Assembly (NCBI GenBank): GCA_029243595.1 | Contig: JAQWRQ010000047.1 | Location: 1 to 62,534, forward strand | Reading direction: 5' to 3' | Origin: Gammaproteobacteria bacterium | GTDB lineage: Bacteria > Pseudomonadota > Gammaproteobacteria > PS1 > Pseudothioglobaceae | Length of the DNA stretch: 62,534 nt | Shown: one piece after another, positions 27,117 through 37,686 of the stretch | How the letters are laid out: each line of letters begins with the position of its first letter | How positions within the stretch are numbered: position 1 is the stretch's first letter | The notes under the pieces: generated by a model | Database searches by the model: none | Seen by the model: the letters and a program-made list of their open reading frames with translations, nothing else | What the model was told of the DNA's origin: nothing | Program-made: the position numbers and the translations under genes

Positions 27117-27137
27117 TAAAATAAGCCTATTTTAGCA
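27117..27137. promoter_or_regulatory. Overlapping divergent promoters of the amidotransferase gene and leuC
   Basis: TAAAATA (27117-27123) and TATTTTA (27128-27134) are perfect inverted arms around AGCC. The left arm gives a plus-strand -10 (TAAAAT) for leuC. The right arm gives the minus-strand extended -10 TGCTAAAAT (27137-27129) for the amidotransferase gene. Initiation in the two directions could interfere, or a regulator could bind both. Confidence 0.45.
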
Positions 27138-27161
27138 AGTAATAATTAGGACTTTGGCGTA

Positions 27162-28562
27162 ATGGCACAAACACTCTACGATAAATTAATGGCCGAACAC
27201 GTGGTACGCGAAGAAGCAACGACTTCACTTATCTATATTGACAGGCAGCTCATTCATGAAGTCACTTCGCCTCAGGCCTTTGAAGGTTTAGAGATAGCCG
27301 GTAGAAAACCTTGGCGTCTTGATGCCAACTTGGCTGTGCCTGACCATAATGTACCGACAACTGAGCGCTCTGCTGGCGTTAGCAGTATTAAAGATCCGAT
27401 TTCAAAACTACAAATCGAGACTTTAGATAAAAACTGCTCAGACTTTGGTATCAATGAAATTACCATGAACGATATTCGTCAAGGCATTGTGCATGTAGTT
27501 GGACCTGAGCAAGGTGCCACCTTACCAGGCATGAGCATTGTTTGTGGCGACTCACACACTTCTACTCACGGCGCACTCGGTGCATTAGCTTTTGGTATTG
27601 GTACTAGTGAAGTCGAACATGTATTAGCCACGGGTTGCTTATGGCAATCTAAATCTAAAAATTTAAAGATTGAAGTTAATGGCAAGCTAAATAAGTTTGT
27701 TAGCGCTAAAGATGTAGCGCTGTATATTATTGGTCAAATCGGCACCGCAGGTGGTACGGGTTTTGCGATTGAGTTTGCTGGCACAACCATTCAAGAGTTA
27801 AGTGTTGAAGGTCGTATGACACTTTGCAACATGGCAATTGAAGCTGGCGCACGCGTCGGCATGGTGGCTGTTGATGACAAAACCCTAGACTATGTTAAAG
27901 GCCGCCCAATGGCGCCAACGGGTGACGAGTGGAATAAGGCTGTTGAGTATTGGAACACCCTTCATTCTGACGAAGGCGCTCACTTTGATCAAGTTATTAG
28001 TATCAATGCAGATGACATCAAACCACAAGTAACTTGGGGTACATCCCCAGAAATGGTGATTGGTGTTGATGGTAATGTGCCTGATCCAGATAAAGAAACC
28101 GATCCAGTCAAAGCAGAGAGCATTCGTAATGCACTTAACTATATTCACCTAAAAGCCAACACACCAATCAATACAGTAAACATTGATAAAGTCTTTATTG
28201 GCTCTTGCACTAATTCTCGCATTGAAGATTTGCGCGTAGCAGCCATCGTTGCCAAAGGCAAGCATATTGCTGACAATATCAAATTGGCTTTAGTTGTACC
28301 TGGCTCAGGTTTGATTAAAAAGCAAGCGGAAGACGAAGGTTTAGACAAGATATTTACCGACGCAGGGTTTGAGTGGCGTGAGGCAGGCTGTTCAATGTGC
28401 TTGGCCATGAATGCTGACAAACTCGAAGTTGGCGAGCGTTGTGCATCCACTTCTAATCGTAACTTCGAGGGTCGACAAGGTCAGGGGTCATTTACCCATT
28501 TGGTTAGCCCTGCCATTGCTGCATCAAGCGCCATTGCTGGTCATTTTTCGGAGGTGAAATAA
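27162..28562 (+). CDS. leuC: 3-isopropylmalate dehydratase, large subunit
   Basis: Aconitase-family [4Fe-4S] enzyme that isomerises 2- to 3-isopropylmalate in leucine synthesis together with LeuD. It has 466 residues. Cluster ligands are Cys349 (GSCTNSR), Cys410 and Cys413 (GCSMCLAMN). The [12 protein letters not shown] block (about 130-141) and the late [14 protein letters not shown] are typical of the large subunit. It abuts leuD with overlapping stop and start codons (TAATG). leuA and leuB are not nearby. No leader peptide with Leu codons was seen in the 64-base upstream gap. Confidence 0.97.
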   Translation: MAQTLYDKLMAEHVVREEATTSLIYIDRQLIHEVTSPQAFEGLEIAGRKPWRLDANLAVPDHNVPTTERSAGVSSIKDPISKLQIETLDKNCSDFGINEITMNDIRQGIVHVVGPEQGATLPGMSIVCGDSHTSTHGALGALAFGIGTSEVEHVLATGCLWQSKSKNLKIEVNGKLNKFVSAKDVALYIIGQIGTAGGTGFAIEFAGTTIQELSVEGRMTLCNMAIEAGARVGMVAVDDKTLDYVKGRPMAPTGDEWNKAVEYWNTLHSDEGAHFDQVISINADDIKPQVTWGTSPEMVIGVDGNVPDPDKETDPVKAESIRNALNYIHLKANTPINTVNIDKVFIGSCTNSRIEDLRVAAIVAKGKHIADNIKLALVVPGSGLIKKQAEDEGLDKIFTDAGFEWREAGCSMCLAMNADKLEVGERCASTSNRNFEGRQGQGSFTHLVSPAIAASSAIAGHFSEVK

Positions 28563-29179
28563 TGGAAAAATTTACCACTATAACATCTATCGCTGCACCG
28601 CTTGATCGCGCCAATATTGATACTGATGCCATTATTCCAAAGCAGTTTTTAAAATCAATTAAACGCTCTGGCTTTGGCCCAAATTTATTTGACGAATGGC
28701 GCTATCTTGATCACGGTGAAGTAGGCATGGACAACACCAAACGTCCACTTAACACAGATTTTGTTTTAAACAAAGCCCAGTATCAAGGTGCAAAAATCTT
28801 ACTAGCGCGTGAAAACTTTGGCTGTGGTTCTAGCCGTGAACATGCGCCTTGGGCATTAGAAGATTATGGCTTTAAAGTCATTATTGCACCAAGTTTTGCC
28901 GATATCTTTTATAACAACTGTTTTAAAAATGGCATCCTACCCATTGTGCAAGACAACAGCATAATGGATAAGTTATTTACTTTTGAAGGTGAAATCACCA
29001 TCGATCTTGAATCACAAAGTGTTCATGCCAATGATGAGAGTTATGCTTTTGAAGTAGATACAGAACGCAAACGTCGTTTAATCAATGGCTTGGATGATAT
29101 TGGATTAACCTTACAATATGCAGATGATATAAAATCATTCGAAACAACTTATTTTAAAAAATATCCTTGGCTAAACTAA
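28562..29179 (+). CDS. leuD: 3-isopropylmalate dehydratase, small subunit
   Basis: Swivel-domain subunit that completes the LeuCD active site. It has 205 residues. Family blocks seen are [15 protein letters not shown] (about 18-32), [20 protein letters not shown] (about 80-99, with the substrate-binding GSSREHA), and [22 protein letters not shown]. It starts at the last base of leuC (TAATG), consistent with matched expression of the two subunits, and is followed 4 bases later by ruvA. Confidence 0.97.
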   Translation: MEKFTTITSIAAPLDRANIDTDAIIPKQFLKSIKRSGFGPNLFDEWRYLDHGEVGMDNTKRPLNTDFVLNKAQYQGAKILLARENFGCGSSREHAPWALEDYGFKVIIAPSFADIFYNNCFKNGILPIVQDNSIMDKLFTFEGEITIDLESQSVHANDESYAFEVDTERKRRLINGLDDIGLTLQYADDIKSFETTYFKKYPWLN

Positions 29180-29183
29180 CAAC

Positions 29184-29771
29184 ATGATTGGACGACTCAG
29201 CGGAAAAATTTTAGAAAAAAACCCACCTGAAATAGTACTTGAGGTTGGTGGTATTGGCTATGAAATCCTATGCCCTATGTCGACCTTCTACGAAATGGGT
29301 GCTGGTACTGACCTAATGCTGCACACACATCTTCAAGTTAAAGAAGATGCGCACACGTTGTATGGCTTTATCTCTAAAGATGAAAAAACCTTATTTAGAG
29401 AATTAATCCGCGTTAATGGTATTGGACCCAAAGTAGCACTTGCCATTCTTTCACATTTAAACATCGCTTCGTTGATGAATGCAGTCGCCATGGAAGATGA
29501 TGTACTACTAGCAAAAACCCCAGGCATTGGCAAGAAAACCGCCCAAAAACTCATTGTAGAGCTTAAAGATCGCCTAGAAAAAATAGAGCTCAGCAATACA
29601 AAGTATCAAAAAATTACAGCAAGCAATACCAATCCAAACACTCAAAAAGCATCAAGTGCACTACAAGCGCTCGGTTTTAAAGTAAAAGAGGCTGATAGAA
29701 TGCTAAACGCTATTAATGATGACACATTAACAACCGAAGAATTAATTCGTCTAGCTTTACAAAACAAGTAA
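29184..29771 (+). CDS. ruvA: Holliday junction branch-migration protein RuvA
   Basis: Binds four-way DNA junctions as a tetramer and loads the RuvB motor. The protein has 195 residues. The N-terminal OB fold (MIGRLSGKI to about 65) is followed by two helix-hairpin-helix motifs (VNGIGPKVALAIL, about 76-88, and TPGIGKKTAQKLI, about 111-123). A C-terminal domain (about 150-195, ALQALGFK, TTEELIRLAL) contacts RuvB. It sits behind leuCD rather than with ruvB or ruvC, and yebC, often linked to ruvC, is 22 kb away in this window. Confidence 0.96.
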   Translation: MIGRLSGKILEKNPPEIVLEVGGIGYEILCPMSTFYEMGAGTDLMLHTHLQVKEDAHTLYGFISKDEKTLFRELIRVNGIGPKVALAILSHLNIASLMNAVAMEDDVLLAKTPGIGKKTAQKLIVELKDRLEKIELSNTKYQKITASNTNPNTQKASSALQALGFKVKEADRMLNAINDDTLTTEELIRLALQNK

Positions 29772-29787
29772 GCCCTCACAAAATTTA

Positions 29788-29806
29788 AGCTTGCTATAAT
29801 CAAGCT
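29788..29806 (+). promoter_or_regulatory. Extended -10 within a 6-bp dyad, directly before the start codon
   Basis: AGCTTG (29788-29793) and CAAGCT (29801-29806) flank TATAAT (29795-29800), which is preceded by TGC as an extended -10. The expected transcription start, about 7 bases downstream, coincides with the ATG at 29807, so the mRNA would be essentially leaderless. Confidence 0.55.
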
Positions 29807-32077
29807 ATGTTTAGAATATTCATGGCTTTGATTTTTCTACCCATCTTGGCATGGGCACATCCTGCAATGGAATTAGAACAGATCTACCTCGATAAAGATA
29901 AAGACTACACACCCAGAACTCAGCATCTTGATAAACAAGGTCGCGCTAAATTTGTCAATCATTTAATCTTAGAGTCTTCACCTTACTTATTACAGCATGC
30001 GCATAACCCAGTCAATTGGTATCCATTTTCAGATGAGGCCTTTGATAAAGCCAAAGCAGAAAATAAGCCAATTTTTATTTCCATTGGTTATGCCACTTGC
30101 CATTGGTGTCACGTCATGGAAGAAGAAAGCTTTGACGATGTCGAAGTGGCAAAATTCCTCAATAAACATTTTATTTCCATTAAGGTTGACCGTGAAATTC
30201 GCCCTGATGTGGATGCAACTTATATGAACGTGTCTCAATTGATTAATGGCTCAGGCGGTTGGCCACTTAATGCGGTGATATTGCCAGATGGTAAGGCGTT
30301 TTTTGCAGGCACTTATTTCCCTAAACCTAAATTATTAGACATACTTTCACAAATACAAACGCTTTGGAAAAATGAAAAAGACAGCGTTATTAATCAAGCT
30401 AATCAGATTGACAATATCTTAAATAAAGTCGAAACTAAAGCGCAGGGTGATATTGATAAATCTATTATCCCTAAAGCGATTCAAGCCTTACTGAGTAACT
30501 TCGATGAAATGGAAGGTGGTTTTGGAGAAGCGCCAAAATTCCCACATGAGTCTATGTTATTGTTGCTGATAGACGAGCAAAATCGCAACCCAAATGACGA
30601 GCAACTCAACGCTATCACCACAACGCTTGATATTATGGCTAGTGGTGGTTTCTACGATACAGTAGGCGGTGGTTTTCATCGTTACTCTACAGACAACACT
30701 TGGCTAATACCACATTTTGAAAAAATGCTTTATAACCAAGCACAACTATCATTAGTCTATACCCGCGCTTATCAACTCACACATAAGCCACTTTATAGAC
30801 GTATTGCACAACAAACATTGGATTATGTCTTAAAAGAAATGCAAGATAAAAATAATGGCTTTTTCTCAGCAACTGATGCGGACTCTGAGGGCGAAGAAGG
30901 CACTTTCTTTGTTTGGTCAATAGATGAGATAAAAAGGGTTCTGAATAATGATGAATTTAAGCACTTTAATCAGTGGTTTGACTTATCATCACACACTGAT
31001 TTTGAAGGCAATCATGTTATTCGTTTTAAGGATATTAATGACGTTAATGTAGATGACTATAAACAAATTGATGGGTTACTTGCTAAATTATATAACGTCA
31101 GAATTAAAAGAGAGCCCCCACTCACCGACAATAAAGTGTTACTTTCTTGGAATGCACTGATGGTTCCTAGCTTAATTGAAGCAGGAAAGGTTTTTAATGA
31201 AGAGAAATACACAACTGCGGGTTTAGCTTTAGCAAGTCGCTTAGAATCATTCAATAAATACAATCAACTTTATCGGGTATCCATTAACAATAAGCTTGAG
31301 ACAAACGCGCTATTCGAAGACTACGCTTATTTGGCTAATGCTTATCTGTCCGTATTCGATCAAAACAATGAAAAAAAATGGTTAAACAGAGCGGTCCAAT
31401 TAGTTAATACCATGAATGAGAAGTTTTGGGATAAAGAGCGGTTTGGTTACAATATGACCAACGATAACAAATACTTAAATACTCGCTACAAAGAATCTTA
31501 TGATGGTGCTATTCCATCTGCTAACGGCATAGCTTACCAAATATTGGTTAAACTAAACAACCGAACAACCGAGCCATCATTCATTCAACAAGCTGAACAA
31601 TTATTGAGTGCTTTTTCAGCTGATATTAACCAAGACCCTTATTCTTATAGCTCGTTTATTTTAGGCTTTAATAATGCTATTTTTACTGAGGCAGCCAATG
31701 TTCAATATGCTTATCAAGGTCGTATTCGTGTGCACACACAAACACTCGATAATGATGAATTACTCGTCAACATAAGTCTTAATCCACTTTGGCATATCAA
31801 CTCTAACCAGCCAATACAAGATTCATTAATTGCTACTAAAATAACCAATCTAGATACTCAAAATTGGACGCTTGAAGACTCAACCTATCCACAAGGTGAG
31901 CTGGCTAAATTGGGTTTTTCCAAAGACCAAATTTCAATTTATAAAGATCAAGCAAAAATTGGACTCAAACTAAAACAACACTCAAAAACCTACATAACAC
32001 CAACACTCTTATTGACTTTACAGGCTTGCAGTAACAAGGTGTGTCTACCGCCCACCACAATAACTTTAAAACCTTAA
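29807..32077 (+). CDS. Exported DUF255/YyaL-type thioredoxin protein with DsbD-like C-terminal domain
   Basis: A 756-residue protein with a signal peptide (about 1-17, LPILAWA-HP). The N-terminal thioredoxin-like DUF255 domain (about 45-190) holds [14 protein letters not shown] and the CHWC motif at Cys98-Cys101. It is followed by an (alpha/alpha)6-barrel YyaL/SPATA20-type region (about 215-600: [29 protein letters not shown]). The last 130 residues look like the DsbD alpha domain, ending in [12 protein letters not shown] (Cys741, Cys746). This suggests a periplasmic thiol-redox role. The stop overlaps the convergent RND gene by 4 bases. Function of the family is not established. Confidence 0.8.
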   Translation: MFRIFMALIFLPILAWAHPAMELEQIYLDKDKDYTPRTQHLDKQGRAKFVNHLILESSPYLLQHAHNPVNWYPFSDEAFDKAKAENKPIFISIGYATCHWCHVMEEESFDDVEVAKFLNKHFISIKVDREIRPDVDATYMNVSQLINGSGGWPLNAVILPDGKAFFAGTYFPKPKLLDILSQIQTLWKNEKDSVINQANQIDNILNKVETKAQGDIDKSIIPKAIQALLSNFDEMEGGFGEAPKFPHESMLLLLIDEQNRNPNDEQLNAITTTLDIMASGGFYDTVGGGFHRYSTDNTWLIPHFEKMLYNQAQLSLVYTRAYQLTHKPLYRRIAQQTLDYVLKEMQDKNNGFFSATDADSEGEEGTFFVWSIDEIKRVLNNDEFKHFNQWFDLSSHTDFEGNHVIRFKDINDVNVDDYKQIDGLLAKLYNVRIKREPPLTDNKVLLSWNALMVPSLIEAGKVFNEEKYTTAGLALASRLESFNKYNQLYRVSINNKLETNALFEDYAYLANAYLSVFDQNNEKKWLNRAVQLVNTMNEKFWDKERFGYNMTNDNKYLNTRYKESYDGAIPSANGIAYQILVKLNNRTTEPSFIQQAEQLLSAFSADINQDPYSYSSFILGFNNAIFTEAANVQYAYQGRIRVHTQTLDNDELLVNISLNPLWHINSNQPIQDSLIATKITNLDTQNWTLEDSTYPQGELAKLGFSKDQISIYKDQAKIGLKLKQHSKTYITPTLLLTLQACSNKVCLPPTTITLKP

Positions 32078-35000
32078 GTAGTCTTGCCTAAACGTTTTAC
32101 CCATCCAACAAAATCATGGTTAATCAAATATAAACAAGGTAGTAATACCAACGTCATTACCGTACCAAACAATAAGCCATAACCCAATGAGAGTGCCATC
32201 GGTTGTAAGATATAGTCAGTGCCACCAATACCATAAGCCAGTGGTATCACCCCTGCCAAAGTCGTGAGTGTTGTTAGTACGACAGCACGCAAACGATCCT
32301 TCGCACCTTTGATGATAAACCCATGCGCTGAAGCGGTTGCATCTGTCACTTTTTCTTTTAAATAATTAAGGTGTGAGACCAATACTAGCGAGTCATTTAC
32401 AATCACACCAACCAACGCCAACGTGCCTAAAATCGCAAAGAAGCTCAGTGTTTCACCATGTAAGAAAAATGCCCAAATCACACCAATCACCGAAAAAGGA
32501 ATGGCGCTAAGCACTAATAGTGGTTGCGTGTAAGAATTAAACAATAAGACCAACAACAAGAAAATACCAAAAATCGCCATCACAAATGCTCGCTTAAAGC
32601 TGTCCATTGATTTCGTAGTTTCTTTAGCGCCGCCTTCGCCAATCACACGAATATTGGGGAAATTATTACCCAAATCTAAACGCTCTAAAGCCTCATCCAT
32701 CACACTGCCTACCGTGGTAATTTCGTCATCAACACTGCCACTAACTAAGGTGGATCGCTGCCCGTTAAAGTGATTGAAATCTGGCTCGCCTTCGATTTGC
32801 CTAATGATGGAGAATTGCGAAATTGGTATTAAATGACCTTTTTTATTATTCACTTTTAAAGACTGAATAAAGTCTTGTGAGTGCTGTCCATCGCCAAAAT
32901 ATATCCTAAAATTCACATCATTTTGACCGTCACGCATGTCAGTTACATCGATGCCGGTAAAGGCTGTCTTGAGGTATTGATTAACCACTGGGAAGTCGAT
33001 TTCTAATCGGGCCATTTTTTCAAAATCAAGCACCACTTCAATACGCGCTTTACCCGGTTCATCATCACGATTAACATTATCCAAGCCATCAATCGATGAC
33101 AAAATTTGCTCCAACTGATTGGCGGCGGATTGACGCTGGATGTTGTCACTGCCCACCAAGTTGATCTCAACATCTTCGCCTTGTGGCGGACCAGGCCGTC
33201 TAATAGAAAATTTGAGTTTTTCTGCCAATGTAATTTCACCCGCTCTGGATTTAAGCTGTTTAAGTAAGACTTTAGAGGTTTGTGATCTTTCACTTGATGG
33301 GGATAATTCAATGGTAAATCTGGCCACGTGAGTAAAGTATTTGCCTACATTAGAGGTCACTGACTCTAGGTCTTCGCCCACCACTTCAGTGATTAGTGTT
33401 TCTATTTGCTCGCTAACTGACTCTGTGTGTTCGAGTGAACTGCCTGCTGGCATTTGTAATCTGGCACTAATAGTATCGACACCTATCGCGGGAAACAAAA
33501 CAAACTTCATGTTGGTTTTAGCAAAATACAAAGATGCCGCTAATAACAGTGCAAAGGTTATAACCACTACATAGCGCCATTTGAGTACGGCGCTTAAAAA
33601 TCCTTCAAACCAAACCCCTACCGTATCAAACCAGTGGCTACTTTTAATCTTTTCATGCGAACTTGCTAAGTGTGCCGGCAATGCAATAGACACCTCTAGA
33701 AATGACAATACCAAGGCAAAAATCACCACGATTGGAATCACATAGATAAACTTACCCATGGTGCCATCCATTAGGAACATCGATGAAAATGCCAAAATAG
33801 TAGTGAGGATAGTAGTGATTACCGGCATAATCACATGTTTAAAGCCACGCTTTGCGGACTCAAATCGGTCTTCGCCTTGTTGTTTGTGATGGTGAATACT
33901 CTCTGCCACAATGATAGAGTCATCTACCACAATACCCAACACCAAGATCATTGCTGCCAGTGAAACCAAGTTAATGGTTTCTCCACTTGCGCTGAGTAGC
34001 GCCACTGTACCGAGCAAGCTCACTGGTAAACTCACTGCCACCCAAAAAGCAGTTTTGAATGACAAAAAAGCACCCAATACAATTAGCACCAACAACAAAC
34101 CCATCATGCCATTATTGGTAACAATTTTTAGACGATTACGTACGTATTTAGATAAATCTGTCGAATAAAAAATTTGCAACTGATTGCCATACTTGGCATT
34201 AAGACTGGTGATTTTTTCCTTGACCAAGTCAACCGTGGTGATGACATCAGCCTGCTCTTGTTTTCGCACTCGCAAAATAAAGCCTTTTTTACCATTCACA
34301 CGAATGATAGATTTTTCCTCAACATTGCCACTCTCAATCTTTGCAATGTCTTTTAAACGTACAACTGGCCCCTGGAAGGTTGACTTAACAATGACATCAC
34401 CAACCGATTCAGCTTGGTCAAATTTGGCCAACACTACAATAATTTTTTCATCAGTTCTACTGTGATTTTGGCCAACGGTGTAGCGTGTATTTCGTTTGGC
34501 AATAGCATCTATAATTTGAGGCAAGGAAAGTTTGTGCTGATAGAGTTTTTCAGGGTTGATTCTGATTTTTATTTCCCGATCCAAATAACCATCTTTAGCC
34601 ACTTCAGAAACACCATCAACTAACTCCAGAGTATCGGCGATATTGTCGGTAATTTTTCTTAACTCAGCGTAAGACAAACCCTCAGCGCCAATGCTTATTT
34701 TAATAATGCTTTTTCTAGAGGTTTTTTGGTCACGTACACTAGGCAAACTAACCACCTCAGCTGGCAAAGACTTAATTCGATTCACTGCATTTCTAATGTC
34801 TTGTTTGAGTGTATCGATATCACTTACGTCTTGAGATAACGTTACGGTAATGCTTGAACGCCCTTCTCGAGAAACCGAAACAAACTTATCGATACCAGAA
34901 ATACTACTGAGCTCGTCTTCAATAAGGTTGGTTACGTTTTGCTCTACATCCTCAGGTGAGGCGCCAGGATAGGCCGTTGAGATAGACATAACCTCAAAAT

Positions 35001-35124
35001 CAACCGATGGAAACTGGTCTCTTTGAATACCACTAAGCGCCAATAGCCCTACCGCGATTACACTTACGGTAAAGACTAATGCTAGTTTTTTTTGTTTAAC
35101 AAAGAAATCAAGAATACTATCCAT
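32074..35124 (-). CDS. RND-family efflux permease
   Basis: Inner-membrane proton-driven pump of the AcrB-like RND superfamily, 1016 residues. It has an N-terminal membrane helix (about 10-30), large periplasmic loops and the repeated 6+6 helix layout. The helix-4 Asp pair used for proton relay is kept (GIVVDD, Asp401-Asp402). The helix-10 Lys of AcrB is replaced in [13 protein letters not shown], a variant seen in other marine RND pumps. No membrane-fusion or outer-membrane partner gene is adjacent, which is unusual. It follows typA by 37 bases, with a possible extended -10 (TGGTATACT) just upstream of the ATG. Substrate unknown. Confidence 0.9.
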   Translation of the reverse strand: MDSILDFFVKQKKLALVFTVSVIAVGLLALSGIQRDQFPSVDFEVMSISTAYPGASPEDVEQNVTNLIEDELSSISGIDKFVSVSREGRSSITVTLSQDVSDIDTLKQDIRNAVNRIKSLPAEVVSLPSVRDQKTSRKSIIKISIGAEGLSYAELRKITDNIADTLELVDGVSEVAKDGYLDREIKIRINPEKLYQHKLSLPQIIDAIAKRNTRYTVGQNHSRTDEKIIVVLAKFDQAESVGDVIVKSTFQGPVVRLKDIAKIESGNVEEKSIIRVNGKKGFILRVRKQEQADVITTVDLVKEKITSLNAKYGNQLQIFYSTDLSKYVRNRLKIVTNNGMMGLLLVLIVLGAFLSFKTAFWVAVSLPVSLLGTVALLSASGETINLVSLAAMILVLGIVVDDSIIVAESIHHHKQQGEDRFESAKRGFKHVIMPVITTILTTILAFSSMFLMDGTMGKFIYVIPIVVIFALVLSFLEVSIALPAHLASSHEKIKSSHWFDTVGVWFEGFLSAVLKWRYVVVITFALLLAASLYFAKTNMKFVLFPAIGVDTISARLQMPAGSSLEHTESVSEQIETLITEVVGEDLESVTSNVGKYFTHVARFTIELSPSSERSQTSKVLLKQLKSRAGEITLAEKLKFSIRRPGPPQGEDVEINLVGSDNIQRQSAANQLEQILSSIDGLDNVNRDDEPGKARIEVVLDFEKMARLEIDFPVVNQYLKTAFTGIDVTDMRDGQNDVNFRIYFGDGQHSQDFIQSLKVNNKKGHLIPISQFSIIRQIEGEPDFNHFNGQRSTLVSGSVDDEITTVGSVMDEALERLDLGNNFPNIRVIGEGGAKETTKSMDSFKRAFVMAIFGIFLLLVLLFNSYTQPLLVLSAIPFSVIGVIWAFFLHGETLSFFAILGTLALVGVIVNDSLVLVSHLNYLKEKVTDATASAHGFIIKGAKDRLRAVVLTTLTTLAGVIPLAYGIGGTDYILQPMALSLGYGLLFGTVMTLVLLPCLYLINHDFVGWVKRLGKTT

Positions 35125-35132
35125 AATGGATT

Positions 35133-35141
35133 AGTATACCA
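35133..35141 (-). promoter_or_regulatory. Extended -10 element for the RND permease gene
   Basis: Minus-strand TGGTATACT (35141 to 35133), TG-N-TATACT, ends 8 bases before the ATG at 35124. The leader would be about two bases. No -35 is visible. Confidence 0.4.
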
Positions 35142-35161
35142 ACAGTGGTGCGTTTTGTTTT

Positions 35162-36982
35162 CTAGTCGACTTTTTTATTGCGTGTTCTTTTACGCTCAGT
35201 TTCGCCTAGAATACGCTTACGAATACGCGTGAAGTTTGGCGTGATTTCTACCAACTCATCATCATCAATAAACTCTAGGGCTTGCTCTAAATCTAGCTTA
35301 ATTGCAGGCGTTAGCGATACCGCTTCATCTGTACCAGAGGCACGTACGTTAGTTAGCTGCTTACCCTTCATAACGTTAATCACCAAATCTTTGTCTCGTG
35401 CATGAATACCTACAACCATGCCTTCGTAAACATCCGTATTATGTTCAACAAAGAATTTTCCACTCTTTTGCAAGTTAAAAATCGCATAAGCAACTGCCTT
35501 GCCTTGGTTCATAGAAATTAGTGAACCATTAGAGCGCTGACCAATATCACCTGGCTTTTGTGGTTTATAAGCATCAAAAGTTGAGTTCATTAAGCCGGTA
35601 CCTGTGGTTGCGGTTAAGAATTCAGTTCTGAAGCCGATCAAGCCACGTGCTGGAATGTTAAAGTCTAGTTTTACTCTGCCATTACCATCAGGTGTCATGT
35701 TGGTTAGTTCGGCTTTACGCTCGCCCAATTTTTCCATAACAGTGCCTTGATGTTGTGTTTCTACATCAACACTCAGATCTTCAAAGGGCTCACAAACTAC
35801 ACCATCAATCTCTTTTAAGATAACTTGCGGTCGACCCACAGCCAACTCAAAACCTTCACGACGCATGGTTTCAATCAGAATTGATAAATGTAATTCACCA
35901 CGACCAGAAACAATAAATTCTGAAGGATCTTCTGTATTAGCTACACGTAGAGCAACGTTATAAATTAGCTCTTTGTCTAAGCGATCACGGATGTTTCTTG
36001 AAGTGATAAATTTACCATCTTGTCCTGCAAATGGAGAATCATTAACACGGAACGCCATCGATACGGTTGGTTCGTCTACGCTAAGTGGTGGTAAGGCTTC
36101 TGCATTGTCCACATCACAAATAGTGTCTGAAATAGAGATGCCTTCAATGCCTGTAATACAAGCAATGTTGCCCGCTTCAGCGCTATTTGTTGAGATTTTC
36201 TCTAAGCCCATAAAGCCCATCAAGTCAGCAATTTTTGCTTTGCGCTCAGTACCGTCAGCACCAACTACCATGACTTGTTGATTTTTCTTAATCGTGCCAC
36301 GAGTAATACGGCCAATACCAATTGCGCCAATAAATGAAGAGTAATCCAATGCAGTAATTTGCATTTGCAACGGCGCCTCAATGTCTACTTCTGGTGCTGC
36401 TACTTTTTCAATAATGGTTTCAAACATCGGTGTCATATCACCTTCACGAACATCGTCTTCTAATGAAGCATAACCATTAATACTAGAAGCATAAATAATA
36501 GGGAAGTCTAGTTGCTCGTCAGTCGCACCAAGTTGATCAAACAAATCAAATACTTGGTCAATTACCCAGTCAGGGCGGGCTGCGTCTTTGTCAATTTTGT
36601 TAATTACTACGATTGGGTTTAAACCTTGATCGAACGCTTTTTTAGTAACAAAGCGTGTTTGTGGCATTGGGCCTTCTTGAGCATCTACCAATAAAAGCAC
36701 TGAATCTACCATAGAGAGTACACGCTCTACTTCACCGCCAAAGTCAGCGTGTCCCGGGGTGTCAACAATATTAATATGATAATCATTCCACTTAATAGCT
36801 GTATTTTTTGAGCTAATGGTAATGCCACGCTCTTTTTCTAAATCGTTAGAGTCCATCATGCGATCAGTTGACTCAAAACGATCATCAAAGGTTTGAGACT
36901 GCTCAAGTAGCTTGTCAACCAAGGTAGTTTTTCCATGGTCAACGTGCGCAATAATAGCGATATTTCTAAGTTTGGTATTCAT
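35162..36982 (-). CDS. typA: Ribosome-associated GTPase TypA/BipA
   Basis: Translational GTPase related to EF-G, needed for 50S assembly and stress or cold adaptation. It has 606 residues. G motifs: [10 protein letters not shown] (G1, about 13-22), RGITISSKN (switch region), [16 protein letters not shown] (G3, about 71-86) and VINKID (G4, about 126-131). Domains II, III, V and the family-specific C-terminal domain (from about 480, [20 protein letters not shown]) follow. It is divergent from rlmE across 80 bases containing an 8-8-8 dyad. No terminator is evident before the RND gene. Confidence 0.97.
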   Translation of the reverse strand: MNTKLRNIAIIAHVDHGKTTLVDKLLEQSQTFDDRFESTDRMMDSNDLEKERGITISSKNTAIKWNDYHINIVDTPGHADFGGEVERVLSMVDSVLLLVDAQEGPMPQTRFVTKKAFDQGLNPIVVINKIDKDAARPDWVIDQVFDLFDQLGATDEQLDFPIIYASSINGYASLEDDVREGDMTPMFETIIEKVAAPEVDIEAPLQMQITALDYSSFIGAIGIGRITRGTIKKNQQVMVVGADGTERKAKIADLMGFMGLEKISTNSAEAGNIACITGIEGISISDTICDVDNAEALPPLSVDEPTVSMAFRVNDSPFAGQDGKFITSRNIRDRLDKELIYNVALRVANTEDPSEFIVSGRGELHLSILIETMRREGFELAVGRPQVILKEIDGVVCEPFEDLSVDVETQHQGTVMEKLGERKAELTNMTPDGNGRVKLDFNIPARGLIGFRTEFLTATTGTGLMNSTFDAYKPQKPGDIGQRSNGSLISMNQGKAVAYAIFNLQKSGKFFVEHNTDVYEGMVVGIHARDKDLVINVMKGKQLTNVRASGTDEAVSLTPAIKLDLEQALEFIDDDELVEITPNFTRIRKRILGETERKRTRNKKVD

Positions 36983-37029
36983 ACGGATTAAGTGAATGCG
37001 AAAAAGGCACTATTATCCCGTAAAATAGC

Positions 37030-37053
37030 TATCAATATTAGAAATTATTGATA
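37030..37053. promoter_or_regulatory. 8-bp inverted repeat between typA and rlmE
   Basis: TATCAATA (37030-37037) and TATTGATA (37046-37053) are perfect arms with an 8-base spacer, ending 9 bases before the rlmE ATG. TAAAAT at 37021-37026 just upstream is a possible -10 for rlmE, so the dyad would lie in the early transcribed region. Operator function is a guess. Confidence 0.35.
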
Positions 37054-37062
37054 TAACTATTC

Positions 37063-37680
37063 ATGGGTAAAAAAAGCAGTTCTGGTCGTTGGATGAGTGA
37101 ACATTTGAGTGATGAATATGTAAAAAAATCTCAAAAAGAGGGGTACCGCTCACGTGCTGTTTACAAACTCACTGAAGCGGTTGAGAAAGACAAATTCATC
37201 AAGCCAGGTTCTCGTGTGCTTGATTTAGGCGCTGCACCTGGTGGTTGGAGCCAAGTCGCTATTAAAATGGTGGGTAAATCAGGTCAAGTGATTGCCAGTG
37301 ATATTCTTGATATTGAGCCCATCGATAATGTCGACTTTTTGTGTGGTGACTTTACACAAGATTCAGTTTACGAAGAATTACTAGCTTTAACTGCTGGCCA
37401 TAAAATGGATGTTGTACTCTCAGATATGGCACCTAACATGAGTGGGCAACTTTCTGTTGATATTCCTAAGTCTATGTATTTGTGTGAATTAGCACTTGAT
37501 ATGGCGATTAAAACACTCACACCAAAGGGTTATTTCTTTATCAAAGTATTTCAAGGTGATGGGTTTGATGGGTTTGTTAAGACTTGTCGAGAGGCATTTG
37601 TTAAAGTCACCATTCGCAAACCCAAAGCATCAAGAGCGCGCTCTAAAGAAGTATATCTTTTAGCAAATACGCTAAAATAA
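37063..37680 (+). CDS. rlmE: 23S rRNA (U2552) 2'-O-methyltransferase
   Basis: Heat-shock-related methyltransferase (FtsJ/RrmJ) that methylates U2552 of 23S rRNA. It has 205 residues. Key blocks: [11 protein letters not shown] (about 27-37, with the catalytic Lys), SAM-binding [14 protein letters not shown] (about 52-65), SDMAPNMSG with the catalytic Asp (about 124-132), and [13 protein letters not shown] with the second Lys. In E. coli the gene precedes ftsH, but here ispB follows after 6 bases. Confidence 0.96.
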   Translation: MGKKSSSGRWMSEHLSDEYVKKSQKEGYRSRAVYKLTEAVEKDKFIKPGSRVLDLGAAPGGWSQVAIKMVGKSGQVIASDILDIEPIDNVDFLCGDFTQDSVYEELLALTAGHKMDVVLSDMAPNMSGQLSVDIPKSMYLCELALDMAIKTLTPKGYFFIKVFQGDGFDGFVKTCREAFVKVTIRKPKASRARSKEVYLLANTLK

Positions 37681-37686
37681 CTGTCT

